Below are positions 36,349 to 45,395 of a stretch of DNA of 64,000 nt, one piece after another (positions within the stretch are counted from its first letter, which is position 1; each line of letters starts with the position of its first letter). Source of the DNA: JAFGPL01 sp963781805 (lineage in GTDB: Bacteria; Bacteroidota; Bacteroidia; Bacteroidales; UBA10428); contig CAWAHF010000004.1 of the NCBI GenBank assembly GCA_963781805.1, positions 2,232,001-2,296,000 of the forward strand, given 5' to 3'. The notes beneath the pieces are model-generated. The model did no database searches. It was given only the letters and a program-made list of their open reading frames with translations, and was not told where the DNA came from. The translations under genes were made by a program, and so were the position numbers.

Positions 36349-37008
36349 TCATTTCAAAGCCTTGTCGATAATTTCCGCAGTTTTCCTGTAACCTTCTTCA
36401 TTCAGATGAATTCCGTCGACAGTTAGGGATAGAAAATCATGGAATAATGGATGGAAAATATCTATATACTTGCAGTCATACTTTTCCGCAATGTACTTAT
36501 AGGAAGGCAGCAATTTTTCAAGACGATTCAAACCACCGTAATATTTTGGCAACAGCATTGAATCTTTGCCGATCGGAGGAGGAGATATAAGAACTATTTC
36601 AGGAGTTTTATCAGATTGGTAAGGATAATTCTTAATCATCTGAATCAGTTTATCCAGATTGCCGAAAACTTCAGACTGTTCTGAATCAAAAACTGCTTTG
36701 CAATCATTCGTTCCGAGCATCACCAGAATCATATCAATCGTATGCAGACTATCTTCCGCATTTTTAATGTATCGGTTAACATTTTTAAGGGTATTCAGCG
36801 TATCCTTACCCAGGTTATCAAACCCAATGGTGTTCCCTCCAATGGAACAGTTAAAAAAGGAATCGTCAGGACGAATTTTGGTTAACTGATATACCCACCC
36901 TATTTCATTGGCTCCGTTCGAATCGCCAATGGTCAGAATATGCAGCGATTTTGTTGAAACACATTGCTGATTTAAAAGTACCATTAGTATAAAAATAATA
37001 AATCTCAT
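36349..37008 (-). CDS. SGNH/GDSL hydrolase family protein
   Basis: 219 residues with an N-terminal hydrophobic segment (FIIFILMVLL) that suggests export. Block I is LTIGDSNGAN (catalytic Ser), block II contains CSIGGNTIG, block III is VMLGTNDCK (Asn), and block V is TVDGIHLNEEGYRKTA (Asp and His), so the catalytic set is complete. Substrate is probably an acyl or carbohydrate ester in the periplasm or envelope. It is divergent from nfnA and upstream of the PLP enzyme. A Cys at residue 16 does not make a good lipobox. Confidence 0.88.
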   Translation of the reverse strand: MRFIIFILMVLLNQQCVSTKSLHILTIGDSNGANEIGWVYQLTKIRPDDSFFNCSIGGNTIGFDNLGKDTLNTLKNVNRYIKNAEDSLHTIDMILVMLGTNDCKAVFDSEQSEVFGNLDKLIQMIKNYPYQSDKTPEIVLISPPPIGKDSMLLPKYYGGLNRLEKLLPSYKYIAEKYDCKYIDIFHPLFHDFLSLTVDGIHLNEEGYRKTAEIIDKALK

Positions 37009-37222
37009 TCTTTTAAAGTTTTAATTATGATTTGATTTAAATGTTTTCTTTTTTGTTTCCAACCTTTTCAAGAAATAAGTTGAATGTGCAATTCAAATTT
37101 ATATTCAAATATAAGGAGGTCAGCAAAAAAATACGTCTTTTACATAAAGAATTCACTTAATTTGAAAAATTATTTTCATTTCTGAAGAATAGTGATTATT
37201 TTCAGCACTTGTTGAAAAAGTA

Positions 37223-38062
37223 ATGCTGATGAGTAAAATTGTAGGTAAAGAATTTCTGTCTGAGAATGTTGTGAAACTTGAAATAGAGGCGCCTCTTATC
37301 GCTAAAAAGAGAAAGGCCGGCCATTTTGTTATTGTAAAAATAGGTAAAGAAGGAGAACGAATACCTCTTACCATATCACAGGCAAATGAAAAAAAAGGAA
37401 CCATTACCCTGATAATTCAAAAAGTCGGGGTTACCAGTCACAAACTTTCAAATATGGAGATTGGTGAAGAAGTAACTGATCTGGTAGGACCGTTGGGACA
37501 TGCAACCAAAATTGAAAAAACAGGTACCGTGCTATGTGCAGGTGGAGGCGTAGGTATTGCACCATTGCTTCCCATCGTTGAAGCTATGCATCAGGCCGGT
37601 AATCGTATTATAACTGTTCTGGCGGCCAGAACCAAAGAGTTGTTGATACTTGAAAAAGAAATCCGGGCTAATTCTGATGAAGTAATTGTCATGACAGATG
37701 ACGGAAGTTATGGTACGAAAGGCCTGGTAACCCAGGGAATGGAAGAGATAATCACCCGTGAGAAAGTACATATGGCCATTACCATTGGTCCTGCCATTAT
37801 GATGAAATTTACGAGCCTTCTTACCCGAAAATACAATATTCTTACCGTTGCAAGCCTGAATTCCATTATGGTAGATGGAACAGGAATGTGTGGGGCCTGC
37901 CGGGTTTCGGTGGGTGGACAAACAAAATTTGTTTGCGTTGACGGCCCCGAATTTAACGCTCATGAAGTTGACTTTGATGAGCTGTTGATGCGATTGGGTG
38001 CATACAAGAATCATGAAAGCGTTGCATACCAGAATTATCTGGAAGTACTAAAGAACAAGTAA
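37223..38062 (+). CDS. NfnA-like FAD/NAD-binding subunit (ferredoxin:NADP+ oxidoreductase small subunit)
   Basis: 279 residues. It has an N-terminal FAD-binding barrel (KRKAGHFVIVKIGKEGERIPLTIS), an NAD-binding part (TVLCAGGGVGIAPLLPIVEA) and a C-terminal [2Fe-2S] segment with GTGMCGACRV and TKFVCVDGPEF. This is the layout of NfnA/SudB and of PyrK-like subunits. The partner gene starts 1 base after its stop, which points to NfnAB rather than PyrK. In clostridia and others NfnAB couples NADH, ferredoxin and NADP+ by flavin-based bifurcation. That this one bifurcates is inferred. Confidence 0.88.
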   Translation: MLMSKIVGKEFLSENVVKLEIEAPLIAKKRKAGHFVIVKIGKEGERIPLTISQANEKKGTITLIIQKVGVTSHKLSNMEIGEEVTDLVGPLGHATKIEKTGTVLCAGGGVGIAPLLPIVEAMHQAGNRIITVLAARTKELLILEKEIRANSDEVIVMTDDGSYGTKGLVTQGMEEIITREKVHMAITIGPAIMMKFTSLLTRKYNILTVASLNSIMVDGTGMCGACRVSVGGQTKFVCVDGPEFNAHEVDFDELLMRLGAYKNHESVAYQNYLEVLKNK

Positions 38063-38063
38063 G

Positions 38064-39554
38064 ATGAGTGGATTTGACAGTGAATATTTAAAAGCAAGAC
38101 GAGATACCGAATGGAGAACCACCCTCAGAAAAGAGATTAAAGCCAAGGACCGAACCAATACCGAACGTCTTAAAATGCCCGAGGTTCAGCCAGATATAAG
38201 GAATAAGGGTCATATGGAAGTGAACAAGGGGCTGACGGAAGAAATGGCTGTTATTGAAGCTCAGCGTTGTCTGGATTGTATAAATCCAACATGTATTACC
38301 GGTTGTCCGGTAGAGATCAATATCCCTGAATTTATAAAATATATCGAAGCCGGGGATTTTATGTCTGCAGCAAAAGTACTTAAAGAAACCAACGCATTAC
38401 CAGCAGTATGCGGACGGGTTTGTCCACAGGAAGTGCAATGTGAAAAGGCTTGTTTTTATACCGAAAAACTAAAAAAGAAACCTGTTGCCATCGGCAATCT
38501 GGAAAGGTTTGCAGCCGATTTCGAACGAAATTCAGGTTCCGCATATGTACCCGAAATAGAAGAAAAAAATTCCGTTAAGTTAGCTGTAATAGGTTCGGGA
38601 CCGGCAGGTCTGTCAGCTGCCAAAGATTTAGCAAGTTTCGGTTATGACGTTACCGTATTCGAAGCTCTTCACGAGCTTGGCGGAGTACTGAAATACGGCA
38701 TTCCGGAATTCAGGTTGCCCAACGAAATTGTCGATTTTGAAATTGACAATCTGAAAAAAATGGGTGTTAAATTCATAAAGAATTTTGTAGTTGGTAAAAC
38801 TGCTTCATTTGAGGATTTGAAAGCTGAAGGATTTGAAGCCTTTTTTGTGGGCAGCGGCGCCGGATTGCCCAATTTTATGAATATTCCCGGTGAAAATTAT
38901 ATCGGTATTCTCTCTTCAAATGAGTACCTGACCCGGGTCAACCTGATGGGAGCTGCAAAACCGGATCATGATACTCCTGTAATACCTGGCAAAAACGTTG
39001 CAGTGATTGGAGGAGGCAATACGGCGATGGATTCAGTAAGGACAGCCAAGAGACTTGGAGCCAAAAGGGCAATGATCGTATATCGCAGATCGTTCGAAGA
39101 AATGCCTGCCAGAATAGAAGAATTGCATCATGCCAAAGAAGAAGGAATTGAATTTCTCAACCTGAACAGCCCCATAAAATATATTGCTGATAAAAACGGC
39201 TATGTAAGTAAAATGGTCCTGCAAAAAATGGAACTTGGAGAACCTGACAGTTCGGGTCGCCGGAGACCAGTGCCCCTCGAAGGTTCCGAATATGAAGTTG
39301 AAGTGGACCAGGTGATTGTAAGTATCGGGGTATCGCCAAATCCGCTGATTCCACAAAGCATGCCGGGACTTGACATGTCGAAGTGGGGAACCATTGAAGT
39401 AAATCCTGACACCATGCAGTCATCTGTACCTGAATTGTTCGCCGGTGGCGATATTGTCCGGGGTGGCGCTACCGTTATACTCGCTATGGGGGACGGCAGA
39501 AAAGCTGCATTCGGAATGCATCAATATATTCAACAGAAAAAGAATAAAAAGTAG
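38064..39554 (+). CDS. NfnB-like NADPH-dependent oxidoreductase (glutamate synthase small-subunit family)
   Basis: 496 residues. Eight Cys (69, 72, 77, 81 and 116, 120, 126, 130) bind two [4Fe-4S] clusters at the N-terminus. FAD-binding VIGSGPAGLSAAKDLASFG lies near residue 173, and the NADP part has VIGGGNTAMDSVRTAKRLGA and the ending PELFAGGDIVRGGATVILAMGDGRKAA. It is annotated in many genomes as gltD/gltA, but with no GOGAT large subunit here and an NfnA partner directly upstream, NfnB/SudA is the better call. The DHOD-like gene follows 23 bases later. Confidence 0.9.
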   Translation: MSGFDSEYLKARRDTEWRTTLRKEIKAKDRTNTERLKMPEVQPDIRNKGHMEVNKGLTEEMAVIEAQRCLDCINPTCITGCPVEINIPEFIKYIEAGDFMSAAKVLKETNALPAVCGRVCPQEVQCEKACFYTEKLKKKPVAIGNLERFAADFERNSGSAYVPEIEEKNSVKLAVIGSGPAGLSAAKDLASFGYDVTVFEALHELGGVLKYGIPEFRLPNEIVDFEIDNLKKMGVKFIKNFVVGKTASFEDLKAEGFEAFFVGSGAGLPNFMNIPGENYIGILSSNEYLTRVNLMGAAKPDHDTPVIPGKNVAVIGGGNTAMDSVRTAKRLGAKRAMIVYRRSFEEMPARIEELHHAKEEGIEFLNLNSPIKYIADKNGYVSKMVLQKMELGEPDSSGRRRPVPLEGSEYEVEVDQVIVSIGVSPNPLIPQSMPGLDMSKWGTIEVNPDTMQSSVPELFAGGDIVRGGATVILAMGDGRKAAFGMHQYIQQKKNKK

Positions 39555-39577
39555 GAGTAATTTAAAAATATAAGATT

Positions 39578-40570
39578 ATGGCAGACCTGTCAACCCAATA
39601 CCTTGGATTAACGCTTAAGAGTCCCATTATTGTGGGTAGTTGCGGACTTACTTCATCTGTGGAAAATATTAGACAGATGGAGGCAAGTGGTGCAGCTGCA
39701 GTGGTTTTAAAGTCAATCTTCGAAGAAGAGATTCTGTTGGAAGCAGATGCCAGTCTGGCTGATGCTGTAAAAAATAAAATGATGTATACAGAATTGTCTG
39801 AAACCCTGGACTATATTGATTTGCACACGAAAGAAGAAAATCTTGGTAATTACCTGAAATTAATAAAACAGTGCAAGAAAGAAACCCTGATACCAATAAT
39901 AGCCAGTATTAATTGCATTACCGATTCGGAATGGACTGATTTTGCTGTGAAGATACAGGAAGCCGGTGCAGATGCGCTGGAATTGAATATTTTTCTGAAT
40001 CCTACCGACAGTGTTGATAAAGATTTTGAAAAAATGACATTCAATATTATTAAGAAAGTACTAAAAAAAGTTACTATCCCCGTTGCTGTAAAGCTTTCCA
40101 ATTGCTTTACCAATTTGTCTCAAACATTAACTAAAATTTCAGAAACAGGCATAGCTGGTCTGGTTTTGTTTAACCGGTTTTTTAGTCCCGATATCGATAT
40201 CGATTATTTCTATGTAATGCCCGCCAATAAATTCAGCGCCCCCGAAGAATACGTGAAACCATTGCGTTACATGGCATTGCTCTCAGATAAAGTGAATTGC
40301 AACCTGGCTGCCTCCACAGGCATCCATAACGGGAATGCCCTTATTAAGCAAATACTGGCAGGCGCAGATGCAGTTCAGATTGTTTCTACGCTGTATCTCA
40401 ATGGTATCGATTACATCACCACCATAGTTTCCGATCTGGAAAAATGGATGCAAAGCAAAGGTTATTTCTCTATTGGACAATTTAAAGGCAAAATGAGCTA
40501 TAAAAACATTCCAAATCCCGCTATTTATGAACGAATGCAGTTTATGAAGCATTTTAGCCGGATTGGGTAA
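39578..40570 (+). CDS. Dihydroorotate-dehydrogenase-like flavoprotein
   Basis: 330 residues with the class 1 DHODH barrel: LGLTLKSPIIVGSCGLT at the start, AVVLKSIFEEE (the flavin-contacting Lys), VKLSNC and the phosphate-binding AGADAVQIVSTLY at the end. The NxSCPN loop that holds the catalytic Cys is NIFLNP (137-142), with Leu140 in the Cys position. It is therefore unlikely to be an ordinary pyrD product. It is the third gene of the unit with nfnAB and is followed by a terminator. The electron partner and substrate are unknown. Confidence 0.85.
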   Translation: MADLSTQYLGLTLKSPIIVGSCGLTSSVENIRQMEASGAAAVVLKSIFEEEILLEADASLADAVKNKMMYTELSETLDYIDLHTKEENLGNYLKLIKQCKKETLIPIIASINCITDSEWTDFAVKIQEAGADALELNIFLNPTDSVDKDFEKMTFNIIKKVLKKVTIPVAVKLSNCFTNLSQTLTKISETGIAGLVLFNRFFSPDIDIDYFYVMPANKFSAPEEYVKPLRYMALLSDKVNCNLAASTGIHNGNALIKQILAGADAVQIVSTLYLNGIDYITTIVSDLEKWMQSKGYFSIGQFKGKMSYKNIPNPAIYERMQFMKHFSRIG

Positions 40571-40596
40571 AAAATAAATTCTAAAATTTAGTCGTT

Positions 40597-40633
40597 AAGT
40601 CCATCAGTCGAAAAACTCCTGGACTTTTTTTAT
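40597..40633 (+). terminator. Terminator of the nfn operon
   Basis: aagtcca (40597-40603) pairs with tggactt (40620-40626) across a 16-base loop, followed by a T run. It lies 26 bases after the stop of the DHOD-like gene. Confidence 0.8.
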
Positions 40634-40724
40634 TTCAAATTTCAAATAATAAAATTCCAAAATTCTTTCAGTTTTTATAAATAAGCAATTCATGATAACT
40701 TTATAGTAAGGTTTTTATTTTATT

Positions 40725-40757
40725 ATTGCGCATTCTACTTACAATTTATTACTATTG
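40725..40757 (+). promoter_or_regulatory. Candidate promoter of the giant sensor gene
   Basis: ATTG at 40725-40728 as -33, a 21-base spacer, and TACTATTG at 40750-40757, one mismatch from TAnnTTTG. The leader would be short, about 12 bases to the ATG at 40776. Confidence 0.45.
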
Positions 40758-40775
40758 TGAATTGAATACAAAAGG

Positions 40776-43700
40776 ATGAACAGAGAGGCTGAAATAAAGG
40801 CAAGCTCAGATTTAGCTGCAGGCAGGTTTGAATTAAATGAATACGCTATTATTGTGAAACTGTTAGATCTGATTTCCAACGAATCAGTTCTTGACATCAC
40901 GCTTCAATCGGTTTGTAATATACTACCTGAGGCATATGATCAGCCCGAAAGTGTTTTTGTTAAAATAACCTTTGAAAATAACGAATATATCAGTAAGAAT
41001 TTCAGAGAAACCAGATATTTTAAAAAGAAAAATTTTACTATCCCAAATGACAAATCCGGACGGATTGAACTATTTTTTCAGAAATCTCTCATCGATAAAC
41101 TCGATAAGAACTTTCTGGTTGACGATAGCCCGTTTCTAAATTATGCATCTGTAATTCTCTCAGGCGCTATCTCTAAAGAGCAATTAAGAAATGTACAATA
41201 TGATATAAAGGAAAGATTAAAGGAACTGAAAGGTATAAATTTTACAGCGAATGCATTGAAAGAAGGCCAAACACTCGAAGAGAGCCTCCAGGAAATATGT
41301 TCCTGTCTTCCTGAAGCCTGGCAGTATCCCGAAGATACAGTTGCCAGAATTATATATGATGACAAAATATTTACAAGTAAAAATTTTCGGGAGACACAAT
41401 GGTTTCAAAAACAATCATTTGAAACTCCTGATAAGAAAAGAGGATCTATAGAGATTTTCTATTTAAAGCATTTTCCGGAGGAAGATGAAGGTCCGTTTAT
41501 GAAAGAAGAAAGAAACCTGATCGATAACCTGGCTTCCCTTATTTCAGGTTCGGTTTCAAAAAACAACCTTCAAACATTACTTATTCAAAATACCGAAAGA
41601 CTTAAAGAGTTGCATGGCCTGAATCAAACATCAGCTATATTGAAGGAAAACAGGACACTTGAAGAATCATTGCAACTCATCTGTTCAATTCTTCCGGATG
41701 CATGGCAATATCCTAAATATACCGTTGCCCGAATTACCTATGGAAAAAAAATATTTGAAAGTGCAACTTTTAAAGAAACGATCTGGTATCAGCGACAGGA
41801 ATTTCAAGCCCCTAAAAATAAAAAAGGGCTTATAGAAATCTTTTACCTTCAGAAATTTCCCGACGAATATGAAGGCCCCTTTTTAAAGGAAGAAAGAAAC
41901 CTGTTAATTAATCTGGCAAATCTTATTGCAGGTTCGGCAACCAAGGAAATATTTAATAAGCTGCAGTTCGAAAACAGAGAGCGAATGAAAGAGCTCAAGG
42001 GAATCAATCATACTTCACAGATTGTTGCGGAAGGAAAATCACCCGAAGAAACGTTGCAGGAAATTTGCTCCATTCTTCCAAAATCGTGGCAATATCCACA
42101 ATATACTATGGCAAGGATCAAATATGAAGGAAAGGTGTATTGCAGCAAGAAGTTCAAAATAACTGCCTGGATGCAGAAGGAGAATTTTGTCACAATCGAT
42201 AATAAAAAAGGTTCCATTGAGATATTTTACCTGAAAGAATTTCCTCAGGAATATGAGGGACCTTTTCTCAGGGAAGAACGTCATCTGTTGATTAATATCG
42301 CTAAATTAATCAGTGGATACCTTAATAATTTTAAGGGAAGGGAAATTTATAACAAAACCCTGGTAAAGAGTTTACAACCGGCAAAAGCAGAAGAATACCG
42401 CAAATCGCTCGTAAAAGATAAGCAACCGCTCCAACTGTTTTTTAACAAGCAAATCATAGACAAATACATCTACTTTGATATGATGAAATACAAAGTCAAA
42501 GAGATATTATTTGTTGCAACACTTTACGATGCATTTATTATTGAAAACGAGGATCATTTCTTCGAACAATTTATGGGAGAGATTTATCAGTACAGTCTTT
42601 TTTCATTGCCCCGCATTACGGGAGTAACATCGGCCAAAGAAGCGCTTGAACTTCTCGAAACAACCCCATTTGATCTGGTAATACTTATGGCCGGAATCGA
42701 CCAGACTTACCCTGTCGAACTCAGCAGGAAAATCAGGAGGAATAAGCCTGATATACCAATTTATTTATTACTCAACCAAAAAAGCAATATACAGTATTTT
42801 GAAGGACTTTTACCTATCAGCAAAACGATAGATAAACTTTTCGTTTGGAATGGTGATTCACAAATATTTTTTGCCATTGTCAAGTCAATTGAAGACAAAG
42901 TAAATGTTGAAAATGATACCAAAATTGGTCTTGTAAGGGTTATTTTACTTGTTGAGGATTCAGCCCAATACTATTCCAAATACCTGCCCATACTTTATTC
43001 CATTGTATTCGGACAGGTGCAGCAATTGTTGGTGGAGGTAGAAAAAAACGAACTGGATAAAATCTGTAAGATGCGCTCCAGACCGAAAATTCTGCTGGCA
43101 AGAAATTATGAAGATGCAATTTATCTTTTTCACAAGTATAAAGATTTTCTGTTGTGTGTAATTTCAGATGTGGAGTTTGAAAGAGAAGGAGAGTTAAATA
43201 AAACTGCCGGAATAAATTTTATTAAGTACATTAAAAGCAACATTAAAAACCTGCCTGTTATTTTGCAGTCTGCCGATACGGCCAATAAAAAGCTCGCACA
43301 TGAATTAGGAGTTGGATTTTTTAATAAGAACTCGGAAAGTCTTCTTAATGATCTAAAAAAATTCCTGACATATTACCTGGCTTTCGGCGACTTTGTTTTC
43401 CGGAATAAAGAAGGTAAAGAAATTGCGATTGCAAGATCTTTGAACGATTTTGTTAACCTTTTGGAAACGATTCCGGCAGATATCCTTTATAATCATGCCA
43501 TCGAAAACCAGTTTTCGCTGTGGCTGATGGGACGCGGTGAAATTCACCTTGCACGATTGTTAAACCCAATTAAGGTAACAGAATTTTCAAACATGGAGGA
43601 TTTCCGTAAATTCCTGATTACAATCATCAAAAAACACCAGGAAGAAAAGAAAAAAGGGAAAGTTCTGAGTTTTGACGATTCAAGTATAATTGATGAAAAA

Positions 43701-45383
43701 AATATTGTTAATTTTTCTTCCGGTTCGTTAGGGGGAAAAGGCAGGGGACTTGCCTTTATCAATACGCTTATTTATAATCTCGATTTTTCAACGTTGTCGA
43801 AAGAAATTAATGTCAGAACTCCAAAAACAGCCATCATAGGTATAGATGAGTTCGGTATTTTCCTGGAAAAAAATAAATTATATGATATCATTTTCAGGTC
43901 CGATATTCCTTATCAAAAAATAAGGGAATATTTTTTCAAAAGTAATCTTTCTTCTGATCTGATGAAAAAGCTGGAAGTATTCATCGATCAGATAAACAGG
44001 CCAATTGCAGTAAGATCTTCAAGCCTGTCGGAGGATTCTATTACCCAACCATTCGCCGGTGTTTTCGACACATATATTATTCCTAATAACCATCCAAATA
44101 AATTTTTGCGTTTTCAGGATCTTGTCAATGCAATTAAACTGGTATATGCATCGGTTTATTCAAACAGCGCCAGAACTTACTTTAAAACAATAAATCATAA
44201 AGTTGAAGAAGAGAGAATGGCGGTTGTTTTACAGGAATTGGTCGGTCAAAATTACAACAACTATTATTACCCGCATATCAGTGGCGTTGCAAGCTCGTAC
44301 AATTACTACCCTGTTTCGCACATGAAACCTGAAGAAGGTTTTGCCATTGCTGCATTAGGACTTGGATCATACGTGGTTGAAGGAGGTAAGGCATACAGGT
44401 TTTCTCCAAAATATCCAGCCATTGAAATGTTTTCTACCAAAGACCTTATCAATAGCACACAGGTAAATTTTCTGGCTGTTGATCTTAATAAAACCAACAT
44501 CGATTTAATGAAGTACGGAGAAAAAGCATCGCTAATATTGCTGGATATAAATGAAGCCGAAAAACACGATACGTTGAAACATCTGGCCTCTGTCTATAAT
44601 CCGGATAACGATGCAGTGGAAAACGGACTTTCAACATACGGCCCCCGTATTTTAAACTTTTCCGATGTTCTAAAATATAACTATTTTCCGCTGGCCGAAA
44701 CCATAGATATCATGCTTCAAACTGTAAAAGACGCTTTGGGATCTCCTGTTGAACTGGAATATGCTGTCGACCTGACCAAAACGCTGAATGAATTACCCTC
44801 ATTTTACCTACTGCAAATCAAACCGTTGGTAGAAAATCAAACCAATATAAACATAAACCTTGAAAAGGCTGATCCTTCCAGGATACTTCTTTATACAACA
44901 TCAAGCCTCGGAAACGGTAAAATTACCAATATAACAGATGTGATATATGTCGATACCGCCAGGTTTGACAAGCTTAAAACCCTGGAAATGGTGAATGAAA
45001 TTGAAGAACTGAACGGATATATGACCAAACAAAACAAACAGTACCTGCTAATAGGTCCCGGAAGATGGGGAACACGTGATCAACATTTGGGAATCCCCGT
45101 TATATGGCCACAAATAAGCAATGCAAAAATTATTATTGAAATCAGTCTGGCAAATTTTCCGCTCGATTCATCGCTGGGTTCTCATTTTTTTCATAATCTT
45201 ACGTCGATGAACGTCGGTTATTTTTCGGTACAGGATAAATCGTCCACCGATCTTATTCAATGGAAAATTCTTGAAAATCAAAGAGTGGTGCACAGAACAA
45301 AATACTTCAGACATGTTCAGTTTACAAAACCTCTTACAATATCGATGGACGGCAAAAACAGAACTTCATTAATACTAACTTAA
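40776..45383 (+). CDS. Giant GAF-like repeat / receiver-like / PPDK-type ATP-grasp protein
   Basis: 1535 residues, no signal or membrane segment, so cytoplasmic. Residues 20-528 hold four GAF-like repeats of about 127 residues (units start near 20, 147, 274, 402); repeats 2-4 share RLKELKGIN, LPEAWQYP and EGPFLKEERNL. Residues 571-715 are receiver-like without phosphoacceptor (LVILMAGI). Residues 720-870 are a second receiver-like domain with VEDSAQ, VISDVEF and FNKNSE. From about 980 comes a PPDK/PEP-synthase nucleotide-binding domain: LGGKGRGLAFI, AVRSSSLSEDS and FYLLQIKPLV. The C-terminus has LIGPGRWGTRD. The phosphohistidine and PEP domains are absent. It forms a unit with the regulator 12 bases downstream. 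Function unknown; signalling is inferred. Confidence 0.85.
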   Translation: MNREAEIKASSDLAAGRFELNEYAIIVKLLDLISNESVLDITLQSVCNILPEAYDQPESVFVKITFENNEYISKNFRETRYFKKKNFTIPNDKSGRIELFFQKSLIDKLDKNFLVDDSPFLNYASVILSGAISKEQLRNVQYDIKERLKELKGINFTANALKEGQTLEESLQEICSCLPEAWQYPEDTVARIIYDDKIFTSKNFRETQWFQKQSFETPDKKRGSIEIFYLKHFPEEDEGPFMKEERNLIDNLASLISGSVSKNNLQTLLIQNTERLKELHGLNQTSAILKENRTLEESLQLICSILPDAWQYPKYTVARITYGKKIFESATFKETIWYQRQEFQAPKNKKGLIEIFYLQKFPDEYEGPFLKEERNLLINLANLIAGSATKEIFNKLQFENRERMKELKGINHTSQIVAEGKSPEETLQEICSILPKSWQYPQYTMARIKYEGKVYCSKKFKITAWMQKENFVTIDNKKGSIEIFYLKEFPQEYEGPFLREERHLLINIAKLISGYLNNFKGREIYNKTLVKSLQPAKAEEYRKSLVKDKQPLQLFFNKQIIDKYIYFDMMKYKVKEILFVATLYDAFIIENEDHFFEQFMGEIYQYSLFSLPRITGVTSAKEALELLETTPFDLVILMAGIDQTYPVELSRKIRRNKPDIPIYLLLNQKSNIQYFEGLLPISKTIDKLFVWNGDSQIFFAIVKSIEDKVNVENDTKIGLVRVILLVEDSAQYYSKYLPILYSIVFGQVQQLLVEVEKNELDKICKMRSRPKILLARNYEDAIYLFHKYKDFLLCVISDVEFEREGELNKTAGINFIKYIKSNIKNLPVILQSADTANKKLAHELGVGFFNKNSESLLNDLKKFLTYYLAFGDFVFRNKEGKEIAIARSLNDFVNLLETIPADILYNHAIENQFSLWLMGRGEIHLARLLNPIKVTEFSNMEDFRKFLITIIKKHQEEKKKGKVLSFDDSSIIDEKNIVNFSSGSLGGKGRGLAFINTLIYNLDFSTLSKEINVRTPKTAIIGIDEFGIFLEKNKLYDIIFRSDIPYQKIREYFFKSNLSSDLMKKLEVFIDQINRPIAVRSSSLSEDSITQPFAGVFDTYIIPNNHPNKFLRFQDLVNAIKLVYASVYSNSARTYFKTINHKVEEERMAVVLQELVGQNYNNYYYPHISGVASSYNYYPVSHMKPEEGFAIAALGLGSYVVEGGKAYRFSPKYPAIEMFSTKDLINSTQVNFLAVDLNKTNIDLMKYGEKASLILLDINEAEKHDTLKHLASVYNPDNDAVENGLSTYGPRILNFSDVLKYNYFPLAETIDIMLQTVKDALGSPVELEYAVDLTKTLNELPSFYLLQIKPLVENQTNININLEKADPSRILLYTTSSLGNGKITNITDVIYVDTARFDKLKTLEMVNEIEELNGYMTKQNKQYLLIGPGRWGTRDQHLGIPVIWPQISNAKIIIEISLANFPLDSSLGSHFFHNLTSMNVGYFSVQDKSSTDLIQWKILENQRVVHRTKYFRHVQFTKPLTISMDGKNRTSLILT

Positions 45384-45395
45384 ATATTAGTAAAA

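Noticed and set aside
38064..39554. Assignment as glutamate synthase small subunit
   Set aside because: No large GOGAT subunit is nearby and an NfnA-like gene lies one base upstream, so NfnB is preferred.
41180..42360. Possible DNA-level tandem repeat or CRISPR-like periodicity
   Set aside because: The period of about 383 bases reflects diverged protein domains, not identical DNA units.
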